Below, piece after piece: positions 1 through 8,317 of a stretch of DNA of 14,569 bases. Source of the stretch: an uncultured bacterium (GTDB lineage Bacteria; Bacillota; Clostridia; Lachnospirales; Lachnospiraceae). A program made the translations under genes and the position numbers. The DNA is taken from positions 1-14,569 of the forward strand of contig CAMBUC010000018.1 of NCBI GenBank assembly GCA_945871045.1, given 5' to 3'. The notes under the pieces are model-generated. The model searched no databases. It was not told the DNA's origin and was given only the letters and a program-made list of their open reading frames with translations. Position 1 is the first letter of the stretch. Each line of letters starts with the position of its first letter.

Positions 1-909
1 GCCTGTATGAGTCAGTCCACCGGCAAGATTGATTTTAAATCTTCTGACATTGATGAGCAAATGAACTATATCGAAGTTGGTCCCAAAGGGCTCAATGCAG
101 GAGATCTAATTCTGTGTCAAAAAGTGACAACCAAAAACTATTTGGATTACGATTCCGCTTACATGACTGTCAGCCAGATAAAAAATGTCATATATCAAAG
201 TTCAGATCCTGCGATTGCTTCTGTCAATAAACACGGTGATGTCACACTCAAAAAAACCGGCAATGTATGTATCGCCATAAAAATGAAAAAGGATGCTTCC
301 GATGCGACCTATTATTTTCCTCTTCATGTTGTGAAGAAAAACGCGAAACTGGAGACAAAACTTTCAGATTTTGACGCGTATCGCAAGGAATATGCGGCCA
401 GCACCAAAGCATGCAAGACACTTTTATCAGGAGTAGATTTAAAATTTACCACGAAGAATATTGCTAAACAATACAAACTTTATCAGACATATAAGAAGAG
501 CAATATGGAATCTCAATTTGCTTTATAGGATCCGACACGCTATGATGCCAACAACATGCTAAAAGTAAAAAGCGTAAAGACGAATCTTACGAGTGGCACG
601 ATCGAGTTAAAAAATAAGATTACCGAAAATCAGTTAATGGGTATCAATTATGCGAAGAAAGGAAATTTTCAGGCAAAAACTATAACAGTGACTGCTTATT
701 TGGTATCTTTGAATGGGGAATATGGGGTTCAACTCATGAAGCCGATTCCTGTGAAGATAACTTTTCAAAAAGGGTCCTCGAAAATCTAGATGAAGTATTC
801 CAAGAAGTTAAAGAAATATCAGGATTATATTATCAGCGATACAGCAGAGCAGCCCAGTCTCAGCTGGCTGTATCAGGGAGAAAAATATCTCTCCATCACT
901 CCGTTATAG
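1..909 (+). pseudogene. Interrupted, left-truncated surface protein gene with bacterial Ig-like domain
   Basis: The frame is open from the left edge, so the true start lies outside the window. It is broken by TAG at 526-528 and again at 787-789, and ends at TAG 907-909, without any frame shift between the pieces. The first piece (about 175 residues) contains a segment resembling a bacterial Ig-like domain of the Big_2 type: YQSSDPAIASVNKHGDV followed by a G-x-x-x-I-x-I strand near visible residues 60-95. Such domains form beta-sandwich modules in secreted or cell-wall adhesins of Clostridia. The second piece (529-786) is beta-rich and Lys/Thr-rich. The third (790-906) is short and charged. 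No cell-wall sorting signal or membrane anchor is visible at the C-terminus. Because codon use and frame persist through the first two TAGs, the pieces look like one former gene. A pseudogene is the simplest reading, with stop readthrough a less likely alternative. The gene converges on the fumarase genes. Confidence 0.6.
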
Positions 910-923
910 ATTGCATAAAAATG

Positions 924-956
924 AAAGGTACTCACAAATATGAGAGTACCTTTTTT
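924..956. terminator. Bidirectional intrinsic terminator
   Basis: A 7-bp perfect stem, GGTACTC (927-933) with GAGTACC (944-950), has a 10-base loop. Three A:T pairs (924-926 with 951-953) extend it, and six T follow on the plus strand. On the minus strand the hairpin is followed by a T-rich tail just past the fumarase beta stop codon. It therefore serves both converging units. Confidence 0.85.
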
Positions 957-961
957 ACTGT

Positions 962-1513
962 TTACATATTTTGATATTCAAGGATTGCTGTCTCATAAAG
1001 ATTATTTCCCTCACTGTCAATCACAACAATCACAGGGAAATTCTCAACCTCCAGTTTTCGTATCGCTTCTGCACCAAGATCTTCATAACAAACAATTTCT
1101 GACTTTTTGATACATTTTGAGATCAGAGCGCCGGCGCCGCCGATGGCTGCAAAATAAACTGCCTTGTTGCGTATGATCGCATCGATCACCTCAGGAGATC
1201 TCTTTCCCTTTCCGATCATTGCTTTGCTTCCCAGATCCAGAAGTCTCGGTGCATACTTATCCATACGACTTGCAGTGGTAGGACCGGCTGATCCGATCAC
1301 CTGACCTTCTCTTGCCGGAGAAGGTCCCATATAATAAATAGTAGAATCTTTCATATCTATGGGAAGTTCTTCACCGTGATCCAACACTTCCATCAGCCGT
1401 TTATGTGCTGCATCTCTTGCTACATAAATCGTTCCACTTATATACACATAATCACCGGCATGCAAATCTTTTGAAATGTCTTCCGTGATCGGAGTTGTAA
1501 TATTTTTGTCCAT
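962..1513 (-). CDS. fumB: Fumarate hydratase class I, beta subunit (C-terminal domain protein)
   Basis: Beta subunit of the oxygen-sensitive [4Fe-4S] class I hydro-lyase that interconverts fumarate and malate in the cytosol. The 183-residue length fits the split two-subunit form (TtdB/FumB-like), in which one long class I fumarase is divided into two proteins. Visible family motifs are a Gly-Asp plus SGTIYVARDAAHKR stretch (residues 20-39), SAGPTTASRMD (75-85) with the substrate-binding Thr-Thr-Ser region, GKGKR (101-105), and GGAGAL (125-130). An AGGAG sequence 12 bases before the ATG gives a somewhat long but usable ribosome site. The gene lies 101 bases after the alpha subunit gene on the same strand, so they are probably co-transcribed. 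L(+)-tartrate dehydratase is the main alternative, since its subunits are homologous. Fumarase is the commoner role in Clostridia. The symbol follows common usage for the split enzyme and is not a claim about E. coli FumB. Confidence 0.88.
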   Translation of the reverse strand: MDKNITTPITEDISKDLHAGDYVYISGTIYVARDAAHKRLMEVLDHGEELPIDMKDSTIYYMGPSPAREGQVIGSAGPTTASRMDKYAPRLLDLGSKAMIGKGKRSPEVIDAIIRNKAVYFAAIGGAGALISKCIKKSEIVCYEDLGAEAIRKLEVENFPVIVVIDSEGNNLYETAILEYQNM

Positions 1514-1614
1514 AATCTTTCATCTCTCCTATGTTATCCTCTGAAAATATATAAAAACAAACATTTATTCACATTTACGACTAGTTTTAAACTGACCTAT
1601 ACACAACTACGAAT

Positions 1615-2457
1615 TTATATAACCTCAGTCACATGCCGGTCTACATGACAGCAGATATTGATCGCTACCGGGAGTCCTGCGATATGTGTCGGATATGTAT
1701 TAATATTTACTGCAAGTGCGGTTGTTGTTCCTCCAAGACCTCCGGGTCCAATTCCAAGGCTGTTGATCTTTTTCAGTAATTCTTCCTCCATTTCTTTCAC
1801 ATAAGGAATCTCTGAACGTTCAATGATATTTCTCGTCAGTGCCTGTTTTGCCATGATCGCACATTTCTCAAAATCGCCACCGATTCCAACACCTACTACC
1901 ATTGGAGGACATGCATTCGGTCCTGCATCTTTCACCGCGGTTAAAATTGCATCCTTCACACCTTCGATTCCATCCGCCGGTTTCAACATAAATACACGAC
2001 TCATATTTTCGCTTCCAAATCCCTTCGGTGCTACTGTGATCGTCAGCTGTTCCCCGGGTACAATCTCATAATGAATGATTCCAGGTGTATTATCTTTTGT
2101 ATTTTCCCGCTGAAGCGGGTCGCGTACCACGGATTTTCGAAGATATCCATCTACATAACCCTGTCGGATCCCCTCATTGACTGCATCTTCCAAATTCATT
2201 CCCTCAATATGAAGATCCTGCCCAATCTTTAAAAATACCACAGCCATTCCGGTATCCTGGCAGATCGGAATATCTTCCGAAACTGCAATCTCCATATTTT
2301 CTTCCAACTGCCTTAATATCTGACAGCCAAGGGGTGATTTTTCTGTTTCGATTGAGCCGCAGATTGCTCCTTTTACATCCTCAGATAAATGTAAATTTGC
2401 ATCGATACACATCTGACGGACTGTTTTTATGATCTGGTCTGTATGTATTGTTCTCAT
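1615..2457 (-). CDS. fumA: Fumarate hydratase class I, alpha subunit (iron-sulfur subunit)
   Basis: The alpha subunit carries the catalytic [4Fe-4S] cluster of class I fumarase (TtdA/FumA N-terminal-domain family). At 280 residues it has the usual length. Three cysteines sit at the places expected for cluster ligands: C66 in IPICQDTG, C183 in NACPPMVVG and C269 or C270 in INICCHVDRH. A glycine-rich segment, GIGPGGLGGTTTALAV (235-250), and a substrate-contact region around RKSVVRDPL (107-115) also fit. The cluster leaves one iron free to bind fumarate or malate. The chosen ATG lacks a close Shine-Dalgarno sequence: the only good one (AAGGAAA at 2498-2504) is about 40 bases upstream. The next upstream in-frame stop is close, so no longer ATG start exists. 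The gene follows the gyrA terminator and probably has its own promoter. A tartrate dehydratase function cannot be excluded. Confidence 0.88.
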   Translation of the reverse strand: MRTIHTDQIIKTVRQMCIDANLHLSEDVKGAICGSIETEKSPLGCQILRQLEENMEIAVSEDIPICQDTGMAVVFLKIGQDLHIEGMNLEDAVNEGIRQGYVDGYLRKSVVRDPLQRENTKDNTPGIIHYEIVPGEQLTITVAPKGFGSENMSRVFMLKPADGIEGVKDAILTAVKDAGPNACPPMVVGVGIGGDFEKCAIMAKQALTRNIIERSEIPYVKEMEEELLKKINSLGIGPGGLGGTTTALAVNINTYPTHIAGLPVAINICCHVDRHVTEVI

Positions 2458-2515
2458 ATGATTTTGTGTAATTGCATTTTACTATTACAATTACTATTTC
2501 CTTTCTTTTTTTATG

Positions 2516-2551
2516 AAAAACGAGAATATCAATCGTGATACTCTCGTTTTT
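2516..2551 (-). terminator. Intrinsic terminator after gyrA
   Basis: Read on the minus strand, a 16-bp stem beginning AAAAACGAGAGTATCA pairs across a 4-base loop (CGAT) with its complement. It includes one G-U pair and ends in five T. It lies about 160 bases past the gyrA stop and about 60 bases before the fumarase alpha start, so it separates the gyrase transcript from the fumarase genes. The A/T-symmetric stem could also work on the plus strand, though there the G-U pair becomes an A-C mismatch. Confidence 0.85.
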
Positions 2552-2563
2552 CTGATTAATTAT

Positions 2564-2709
2564 TTGTTACTATTCAGAGCCAAGGCAATTTTCATTAAAT
2601 ATCTGAATCATGCTTGCATGAATGACGATATTTTTGGAAATTTCTTTGGCGAGAAGCCACATCGAGATAGAGCGTTAGCGGAATCGAGATGGGGTCTGAA
2701 TAGTTACAA
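2564..2709. repeat. 146-base foldback repeat element in the gyrA 3' region
   Basis: The ends are inverted repeats matching at 14 of 15 positions: TTGTTACTATTCAGA at 2564-2578 against the complement of 2695-2709. Just inside the left end, 2579-2593 pairs with 2636-2650 (12 of 15 identical to the complement, two further wobble pairs). Then AAATATC (2597-2603) pairs with GATATTT (2627-2633), and TCATGC (2608-2613) with GCATGA (2616-2621). Together they make one long interrupted hairpin with a 44-base unpaired arm (2651-2694) that holds ATCGAGAT twice. The right end abuts the gyrA stop codon. A shorter relative occurs at 8547-8580. It may be a MITE-like or REP-like extragenic repeat, or an RNA structure in the gyrA 3' untranslated region. 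Confidence 0.65.
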
Positions 2710-5259
2710 TTATTCTGTAATATCCGATTCATCCGTTTCTGCGGATTCTGTTGTATCTTTAGAATCTACGGACTCACCCGGCTCTGACTCCGGATCTTCT
2801 TCATCATTCTGTATCAATGACTTATCCTCACGAACCTTTGCAATGCTTGCGATCACTACATCATTTTTCAGATCCATAAGTTTTACACCGGAAGTGATCC
2901 TTCCTAAAAGTGCTGTATCACTGACACGGATACGGATAATAATACCTTCTGTGGTGATCATCATCATCTCATCATTTTTATTGACGGCTTTCACTCCAAC
3001 GATATTTCCGGTTTTTTCCGTGATCTTGTAACATTTCACACCTTTTCCGCCGCGATTTTGAGCAGTAAACTCACTCATCATCGTACATTTTCCAAGACCT
3101 TTCGCAGATACGATCATCAGAGATTCACCCTGCGTATCAAGCTGCATACCAACGATCTCATCTCCATCTGTAAGATTCATTCCGATCACACCCATAGAAG
3201 AGCGGCCTGTTTTTCTTACATCAGTTTCATGGAAACGGATACACTGACCATATTTTGTCACAAGGAAAATATCTTTTGTATCATCTGTCTTCTTTACTTC
3301 GATCAGTTCATCATCTTCTCTAAGATTGATAGCTGTCAAGCCGTTTTTACGGATATTTGTATATTCGGTAATGGAAGTTTTCTTCACAATACCCTTTCTT
3401 GTGGCCATAAACAGATATTCATGGTCATTGTATTCCTTAATAGGGATCACTGCCGTGATCTTTTCTTCCGGAAGAAGTTGTAACAGATTAATGATCGCTG
3501 TTCCTCTTGCTGTACGGCCTGCTTCGGGAATCTCATAAGCCTTCATACGGTATACGCGGCCAAAGTTCGTAAAGAACATGAGATAATTGTGGGAGGTTGT
3601 CATTAAAAGTTCCTCAATATAATCATCTTCAATGGTCTCCATTCCCTTGATACCCTTACCACCACGATTCTGGGCTTTAAAATTATCAACACTCATACGC
3701 TTGATATAGCCCAGTTTTGTCATAGTGATCACCGTATTCGTAACAGGGATCATATCTTCCATGGAAATATCAAATTCATCATATCCGATGGAAGTTCTTC
3801 TTTCATCACCGTATTTATCAGAAATTACAAGAAGTTCACTTTTGATCACCCCAAGTAATTTTTTATGATCTGCTAAAATAGACTTCAATTCTGCGATCTG
3901 TTCCATTAAAGCATTATATTCTGCCTGAAGTTTTTCCCGTTCCAAACCGGTCAACGTGCGCAGACGCATATCAACGATAGCCTGTGCCTGTGCTTCCGAA
4001 AGCGCAAAGCGCTCGATCAAACGGGTTTTTGCTTCTGAAGTATTCTGGCTGCTTCGAATGATACTGATCACTTCATCAATATTGTCAAGAGCGATCAGCA
4101 AGCCTTGTAAAATGTGGGCACGTTCTTCTGCCTTGTTTAACTCATATTTGGTACGTCTGGTGACAACCTCTTCCTGATGGATCAGGTAGTAGTTTAGTAC
4201 CTCAAATAAATTCAATACCTTTGGCTGATTGTCAACTAAAGCAAGCATGATCACACCAAATGTATCCTGCATCTGTGTATGTTTAAACAGCTGATTTAAT
4301 ACGATGTTTGGATTGACATCCTTACGCAGTTCAATACAAATACGCATTCCCTGACGATCCGACTCATCACGAAGATCTGTTATTCCATCGATCCGTTTAT
4401 CTTTTACAAGTTCGGCGATCTTCTCGATCAACCGGGCTTTATTTACCATATAGGGAAGTTCGCTGACAACGATCCGATTCTTTCCGTTGTTCATTGGTTC
4501 AATGTCCGTGATGGCACGCACACGGATCTTTCCGCGGCCGGTACGATAGGATTCCTCAATACCGGAAGTACCAAGGATCATGCCTCCGGTTGGAAAGTCA
4601 GGTCCCTTTACGATAGATAAGAGTTCCTCGATCTCTGTATTTTTATCCTCAATCTGATTATCAATGATCTTTACAACTGCAGCGATCGTTTCACGAAGAT
4701 TGTGAGGAGGGATATTGGTAGCCATTCCTACCGCAATACCTGTCGTTCCGTTTACAAGTAAATTAGGATAACGGGAAGGAAGCACAGAAGGCTCTTTTTC
4801 CGTCTCATCAAAGTTTGGCATAAAATCAACGGTGTCTTTATTGATGTCTGCCAGCATCTCCATAGATATCTTTGAAAGACGGGCTTCTGTATATCGCATC
4901 GCTGCTGCTCCGTCTCCATCCACAGAACCGAAGTTTCCATGACCATCCACAAGTGGATAACGTGTCGACCACTCCTGTGCCATGTTTACAAGTGCTCCGT
5001 AGATAGAACTATCACCATGGGGGTGATATTTACCCATCGTATCACCGACAATACGCGCACATTTACGATGAGGTTTGTCGGGTCCGTTATTCAGTTCGAT
5101 CATGGAAAAAAGAACACGACGCTGAACCGGCTTTAATCCATCCCGTACATCAGGAAGGGCGCGTGATGCGATAACGCTCATGGCATAATCGATGTAAGAA
5201 GTTTCCATGGTTTTTTTGAGATCAACCTCATGGATCTGGTCAAAAATATTATCTTCCAT
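2710..5259 (-). CDS. gyrA: DNA gyrase subunit A
   Basis: Breakage-reunion subunit of the A2B2 type II topoisomerase that introduces negative supercoils. Counting from the second Met, the winged-helix region holds HPHGDSS (81-87) and the active-site Tyr123 in AMRYTEARL. The tower and coiled-coil domains follow. The GyrA box QNRGGKG (530-536) marks the first blade of the C-terminal DNA-wrapping beta-propeller, and a second copy of the same heptad appears near 734-740. The last 35 or so residues form an acidic Asp/Glu/Ser tail. Two ATGs stand in tandem. AGGAGG lies only 2 bases before the first (5262) but 5 before the second (5259), so the second is preferred. The position equivalent to E. coli Ser83 is Ser, but that of Asp87 is Gly. 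The gene starts 13 bases after the gyrB stop and is surely co-transcribed with it. Confidence 0.98.
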   Translation of the reverse strand: MEDNIFDQIHEVDLKKTMETSYIDYAMSVIASRALPDVRDGLKPVQRRVLFSMIELNNGPDKPHRKCARIVGDTMGKYHPHGDSSIYGALVNMAQEWSTRYPLVDGHGNFGSVDGDGAAAMRYTEARLSKISMEMLADINKDTVDFMPNFDETEKEPSVLPSRYPNLLVNGTTGIAVGMATNIPPHNLRETIAAVVKIIDNQIEDKNTEIEELLSIVKGPDFPTGGMILGTSGIEESYRTGRGKIRVRAITDIEPMNNGKNRIVVSELPYMVNKARLIEKIAELVKDKRIDGITDLRDESDRQGMRICIELRKDVNPNIVLNQLFKHTQMQDTFGVIMLALVDNQPKVLNLFEVLNYYLIHQEEVVTRRTKYELNKAEERAHILQGLLIALDNIDEVISIIRSSQNTSEAKTRLIERFALSEAQAQAIVDMRLRTLTGLEREKLQAEYNALMEQIAELKSILADHKKLLGVIKSELLVISDKYGDERRTSIGYDEFDISMEDMIPVTNTVITMTKLGYIKRMSVDNFKAQNRGGKGIKGMETIEDDYIEELLMTTSHNYLMFFTNFGRVYRMKAYEIPEAGRTARGTAIINLLQLLPEEKITAVIPIKEYNDHEYLFMATRKGIVKKTSITEYTNIRKNGLTAINLREDDELIEVKKTDDTKDIFLVTKYGQCIRFHETDVRKTGRSSMGVIGMNLTDGDEIVGMQLDTQGESLMIVSAKGLGKCTMMSEFTAQNRGGKGVKCYKITEKTGNIVGVKAVNKNDEMMMITTEGIIIRIRVSDTALLGRITSGVKLMDLKNDVVIASIAKVREDKSLIQNDEEDPESEPGESVDSKDTTESAETDESDITE

Positions 5260-5272
5260 CATTTCCTCCTGA

Positions 5273-7192
5273 TTAAATATCTAAATTCTGTACATATTTT
5301 GCATTCAATTCAATAAATTCACGTCTGGGTTCTACCTTATCTCCCATCAGTGTATTGAATGTCAGATCAACTTCTGAAGCTGCTTCTTCATCAAAGACTA
5401 CACGTTTTAAGATGCGCTTCTCAGGATCCATCGTAGTTTCCCAAAGCTGCTCTGCATCCATTTCTCCAAGACCTTTGTATCGCTGGATCTTGTTATTTCC
5501 ATCACGTCCGATCTCAATGAGGATCTTGTTTAACTCATCATCAGAGTAAGCATACCAGACATTTTTATTTTTTTCGATCTTATAAAGGGGCGGAGTCGCA
5601 AGATATACATGTCCCTGTTTGATCAATTCCGGCATAAATCGATATAAAAATGTAAGCATCAATGTTGCGATATGCGCTCCATCCACATCGGCATCTGTCA
5701 TGATGATGATCTTATCATAACGAAGTTTTTCAATATCAAAATCCTCATGAATTCCGGTACCGAATGCAGTGATCATCGCCTTGATCTCCGCATTTTCATA
5801 AATACGGTCAAGCCTTGCTTTTTCCACATTCAGGATCTTACCGCGAAGCGGAAGGATCGCCTGGGTTGCACGGCTTCTTGCAGTTTTTGCTGAACCACCC
5901 GCGGAATCTCCCTCTACGATAAAGATCTCACAGTTTTTCGGATTTTTATCGGAACAATCGGCAAGTTTTCCCGGAAGAGACATTCCTTCTAAAGCTGTTT
6001 TTCGTCTTGTCAGGTCACGGGCCTTTCGGGCTGCTTCTCTGGCCCTTTGCGCAAGAAGCGATTTCTCACAGATCGTTTTTGCAACAGAAGGATTCTGCTC
6101 CAAATAGTAAGTGAGCTGTTCACTGACCACGCTGTCAACCGCGCCGCGAGCTTCACTGTTTCCTAATTTTTGTTTTGTCTGACCTTCAAACTGAGGCTCT
6201 TCGATCTTAATGCTGATGATCGCAGTCAGACCTTCACGGATATCTTCACCGGAAAGCGCCGGATCACTATCCTTTAAGATCTTATTTGCTCTTGCATAGT
6301 TATTAAATGTTTTTGTGATCGCATTACGGAATCCTGCCAGATGTGTACCACCTTCAGGAGTAATGATATTATTTACAAAACTGTAAGTTCCGTCTGTATA
6401 ACTGTCATTATGCTGAAATGCAACTTCAACATTTACCCGGTCGCGCTGTCCTTCACAATAAATGACATCCGGATAAAGAGGTTCTTTACTTTTGTTCAAA
6501 TAGGTAACAAATTCCTTGATACCGCCTGCATAATGAAATTCCCGTTCTACTGGCTCCTCGCCCCGCTCATCACGAAGCGTGATACGAAGACCTTTTGTCA
6601 AAAATGCCGTTTCACGGAGACGCTGTTTTAAAATATCAAAATCATATTCTGTTTCTTCAAAAATCGTATCATCCGGCTCAAAAGTAACCTTTGTTCCTGT
6701 TTTTTCCGGCTCGCAAGAGCCGGCGATTTCCAGCGGATGCATCACTTTTCCGCGCTCATAACGCTGTTTAAATACTTTTCCTTCACGGAAGATCTCCACT
6801 TCAAGCCAGTTAGACAATGCATTTACAACAGATGCACCTACACCATGAAGTCCACCGGATACTTTGTATCCTCCACCACCAAATTTTCCACCGGCATGAA
6901 GCACCGTAAATACAACCTCTACCGCAGGCTTTCCGGTTTTGTGATTGATTCCTGTAGGAATCCCACGCCCATCATCGATCACAGTGATCGTATTTCCAGG
7001 ATTAATGATGACTTCGATTTTTTTGCAATACCCTGCCAAAGCCTCATCAACGGAATTATCAACGATCTCATATACCAAATGATGAAGTCCGCGTGAAGAA
7101 GTGCTGCCGATATACATACCGGGACGTTTACGAACTGCCTCTAATCCCTCTAAAATTTGAATTTGATCTGCACCATATTCCTGGTTTGCCAT
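5273..7192 (-). CDS. gyrB: DNA gyrase subunit B
   Basis: ATPase subunit of DNA gyrase. The N-terminal GHKL ATPase domain shows Glu/Asn/Asp motifs in EIVDNSVDEAL (42-52), DDGRGIPT (73-80) and GGLHGVGASVVNALS (113-127). The transducer domain ends around residue 400. The Toprim domain carries the catalytic EGDSAGG (427-433), PLRGKILNVEK, and the metal-binding DADVDG (500-505). The C-terminal tail has the YKGLGEMD motif near 572. The 639-residue length matches the short Gram-positive form without the proteobacterial insertion. GGAGG lies 7 bases before the ATG, which fixes the start. It follows recF by 36 bases and precedes gyrA by 13, as in many Firmicutes origin operons. The GHKL and Toprim features, together with the paired GyrA, distinguish it from ParE. 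Confidence 0.98.
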   Translation of the reverse strand: MANQEYGADQIQILEGLEAVRKRPGMYIGSTSSRGLHHLVYEIVDNSVDEALAGYCKKIEVIINPGNTITVIDDGRGIPTGINHKTGKPAVEVVFTVLHAGGKFGGGGYKVSGGLHGVGASVVNALSNWLEVEIFREGKVFKQRYERGKVMHPLEIAGSCEPEKTGTKVTFEPDDTIFEETEYDFDILKQRLRETAFLTKGLRITLRDERGEEPVEREFHYAGGIKEFVTYLNKSKEPLYPDVIYCEGQRDRVNVEVAFQHNDSYTDGTYSFVNNIITPEGGTHLAGFRNAITKTFNNYARANKILKDSDPALSGEDIREGLTAIISIKIEEPQFEGQTKQKLGNSEARGAVDSVVSEQLTYYLEQNPSVAKTICEKSLLAQRAREAARKARDLTRRKTALEGMSLPGKLADCSDKNPKNCEIFIVEGDSAGGSAKTARSRATQAILPLRGKILNVEKARLDRIYENAEIKAMITAFGTGIHEDFDIEKLRYDKIIIMTDADVDGAHIATLMLTFLYRFMPELIKQGHVYLATPPLYKIEKNKNVWYAYSDDELNKILIEIGRDGNNKIQRYKGLGEMDAEQLWETTMDPEKRILKRVVFDEEAASEVDLTFNTLMGDKVEPRREFIELNAKYVQNLDI

Positions 7193-7228
7193 AAAAAAAC
7201 CTCCATGAGACTGCTTTGTTCTGCCGTC

Positions 7229-8317
7229 TTATTCTTCTCTTAAAGCCACATGACCATTTGTCACCTGAAAAATGCGATGAATCTGAAACTTATTTTTTAC
7301 AAATTCATCCAGACCGGTACATGTAATAATTGTCTGGATATCGTGTATACTATTTAAAAGATAATTTTGTCGGTTAGAATCAAGTTCCGAGAGAACATCA
7401 TCCAACAGAAGGACCGGAGTATCACCGATCGACTTCTTTACAAGCTCAATCTCTGAAAGTTTCAGCGAAAGAGCTGCTGTTCTCTGCTGACCCTGAGAAC
7501 CAAATTTACGGATATCTATATCTCCAAGCAGAAATGAAATATCATCTCTGTGGGGACCAACCGACGTCTGGCATAATTTTCGATCCCGGTCAGAGGCACG
7601 AAATAATTCATCCTCAAAAAACATACTTTCCACATTTGGTTCGTATTTGAGTGTCAAAAGTTCTGTATTACCGGATAGATTACTATGAATGTCCTGAACG
7701 ATCTCATATAACTCACTCACAAACTGCTGCCTGCGACGAATGATCCGTTTTCCATACTCTATGAGCTGTTCATCCCAGATTGGAAGCGTATCTTTGAGAT
7801 CCTGACGATAGATCATATCTTTTAAAAGTGTATTTCTTTGCTTTAAAACTTTATTATATGCAGTCAGGTCTGATAAATATATTTTATCCAACTGGCATAA
7901 TTCTAAATCAAGAAATCTGCGACGTTCTGTGGGACCGTCTTTGATAATGTTTAGATCCTCCGGAGAGAAAAAAACGATGTTTAAAATTCCAAACAGATCA
8001 GATGCCTTTTTGATCGGTACCTGATTGATGGCGATTCCTTTTGCACGATTTTTTTTCAAATGAATATCAATCTGGAAATCCTGTTCTCTTTTGCAAACGA
8101 TCGTGCGGATATGTGACTCATCCTGTCCAAAACGGATCATTTCTTTATCTCTGCTGCCTTTATGTGATTTTGTGGTAGCACTCACATAAGCAGATTCTAA
8201 AATATTCGTTTTGCCCTGGGCATTGTCACCAAACAGAATATTCGTTGCCTGATCAAAGGATATTTCCAACTGCTCATAATTTCGAAAATTTTTTAATTCG
8301 ATGGACTTTATGATCAT
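7229..8317 (-). CDS. recF: DNA replication and repair protein RecF
   Basis: SMC-like ATPase that, with RecO and RecR, loads RecA at single-strand gaps and stalled forks. The 362-residue protein has Walker A GDNAQGKT (30-37), the conserved SPEDL segment (118-122), VGPHRDD (253-259), the ABC-type signature region GSQGQQRTAALSLKL (273-287), Walker B LLLDD (303-307) and the following LSELD loop (309-313). Its ATG overlaps the stop of the S4-domain gene as ATGA (8314-8317), so the two are probably translationally coupled. RecF is short next to true SMC proteins because it lacks the long coiled coil. That, the signature, and the position between dnaN and gyrB make the call secure. Confidence 0.97.
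   Translation of the reverse strand: MIIKSIELKNFRNYEQLEISFDQATNILFGDNAQGKTNILESAYVSATTKSHKGSRDKEMIRFGQDESHIRTIVCKREQDFQIDIHLKKNRAKGIAINQVPIKKASDLFGILNIVFFSPEDLNIIKDGPTERRRFLDLELCQLDKIYLSDLTAYNKVLKQRNTLLKDMIYRQDLKDTLPIWDEQLIEYGKRIIRRRQQFVSELYEIVQDIHSNLSGNTELLTLKYEPNVESMFFEDELFRASDRDRKLCQTSVGPHRDDISFLLGDIDIRKFGSQGQQRTAALSLKLSEIELVKKSIGDTPVLLLDDVLSELDSNRQNYLLNSIHDIQTIITCTGLDEFVKNKFQIHRIFQVTNGHVALREE

Noticed and set aside
1565..1573. TTATTCACA, a DnaA-box match between the fumarase genes
   Set aside because: A lone 9-base match in an AT-rich spacer is easily due to chance, and it is far from the box clusters.
2651..2694. Possible CRISPR-like or tandem repeat from the two ATCGAGAT words
   Set aside because: Only two 8-base copies with no regular spacer; they are part of the foldback element.
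2513..3031. Plus-strand open frame of 172 codons
   Set aside because: It runs antisense through the gyrA terminator, the foldback element and the gyrA 3' end; its protein is low-complexity Ser/Ile with no family resemblance.
6341..7096. Plus-strand open frames antisense to gyrB
   Set aside because: They are shadows of the conserved gyrB frame, with no domains or ribosome sites.
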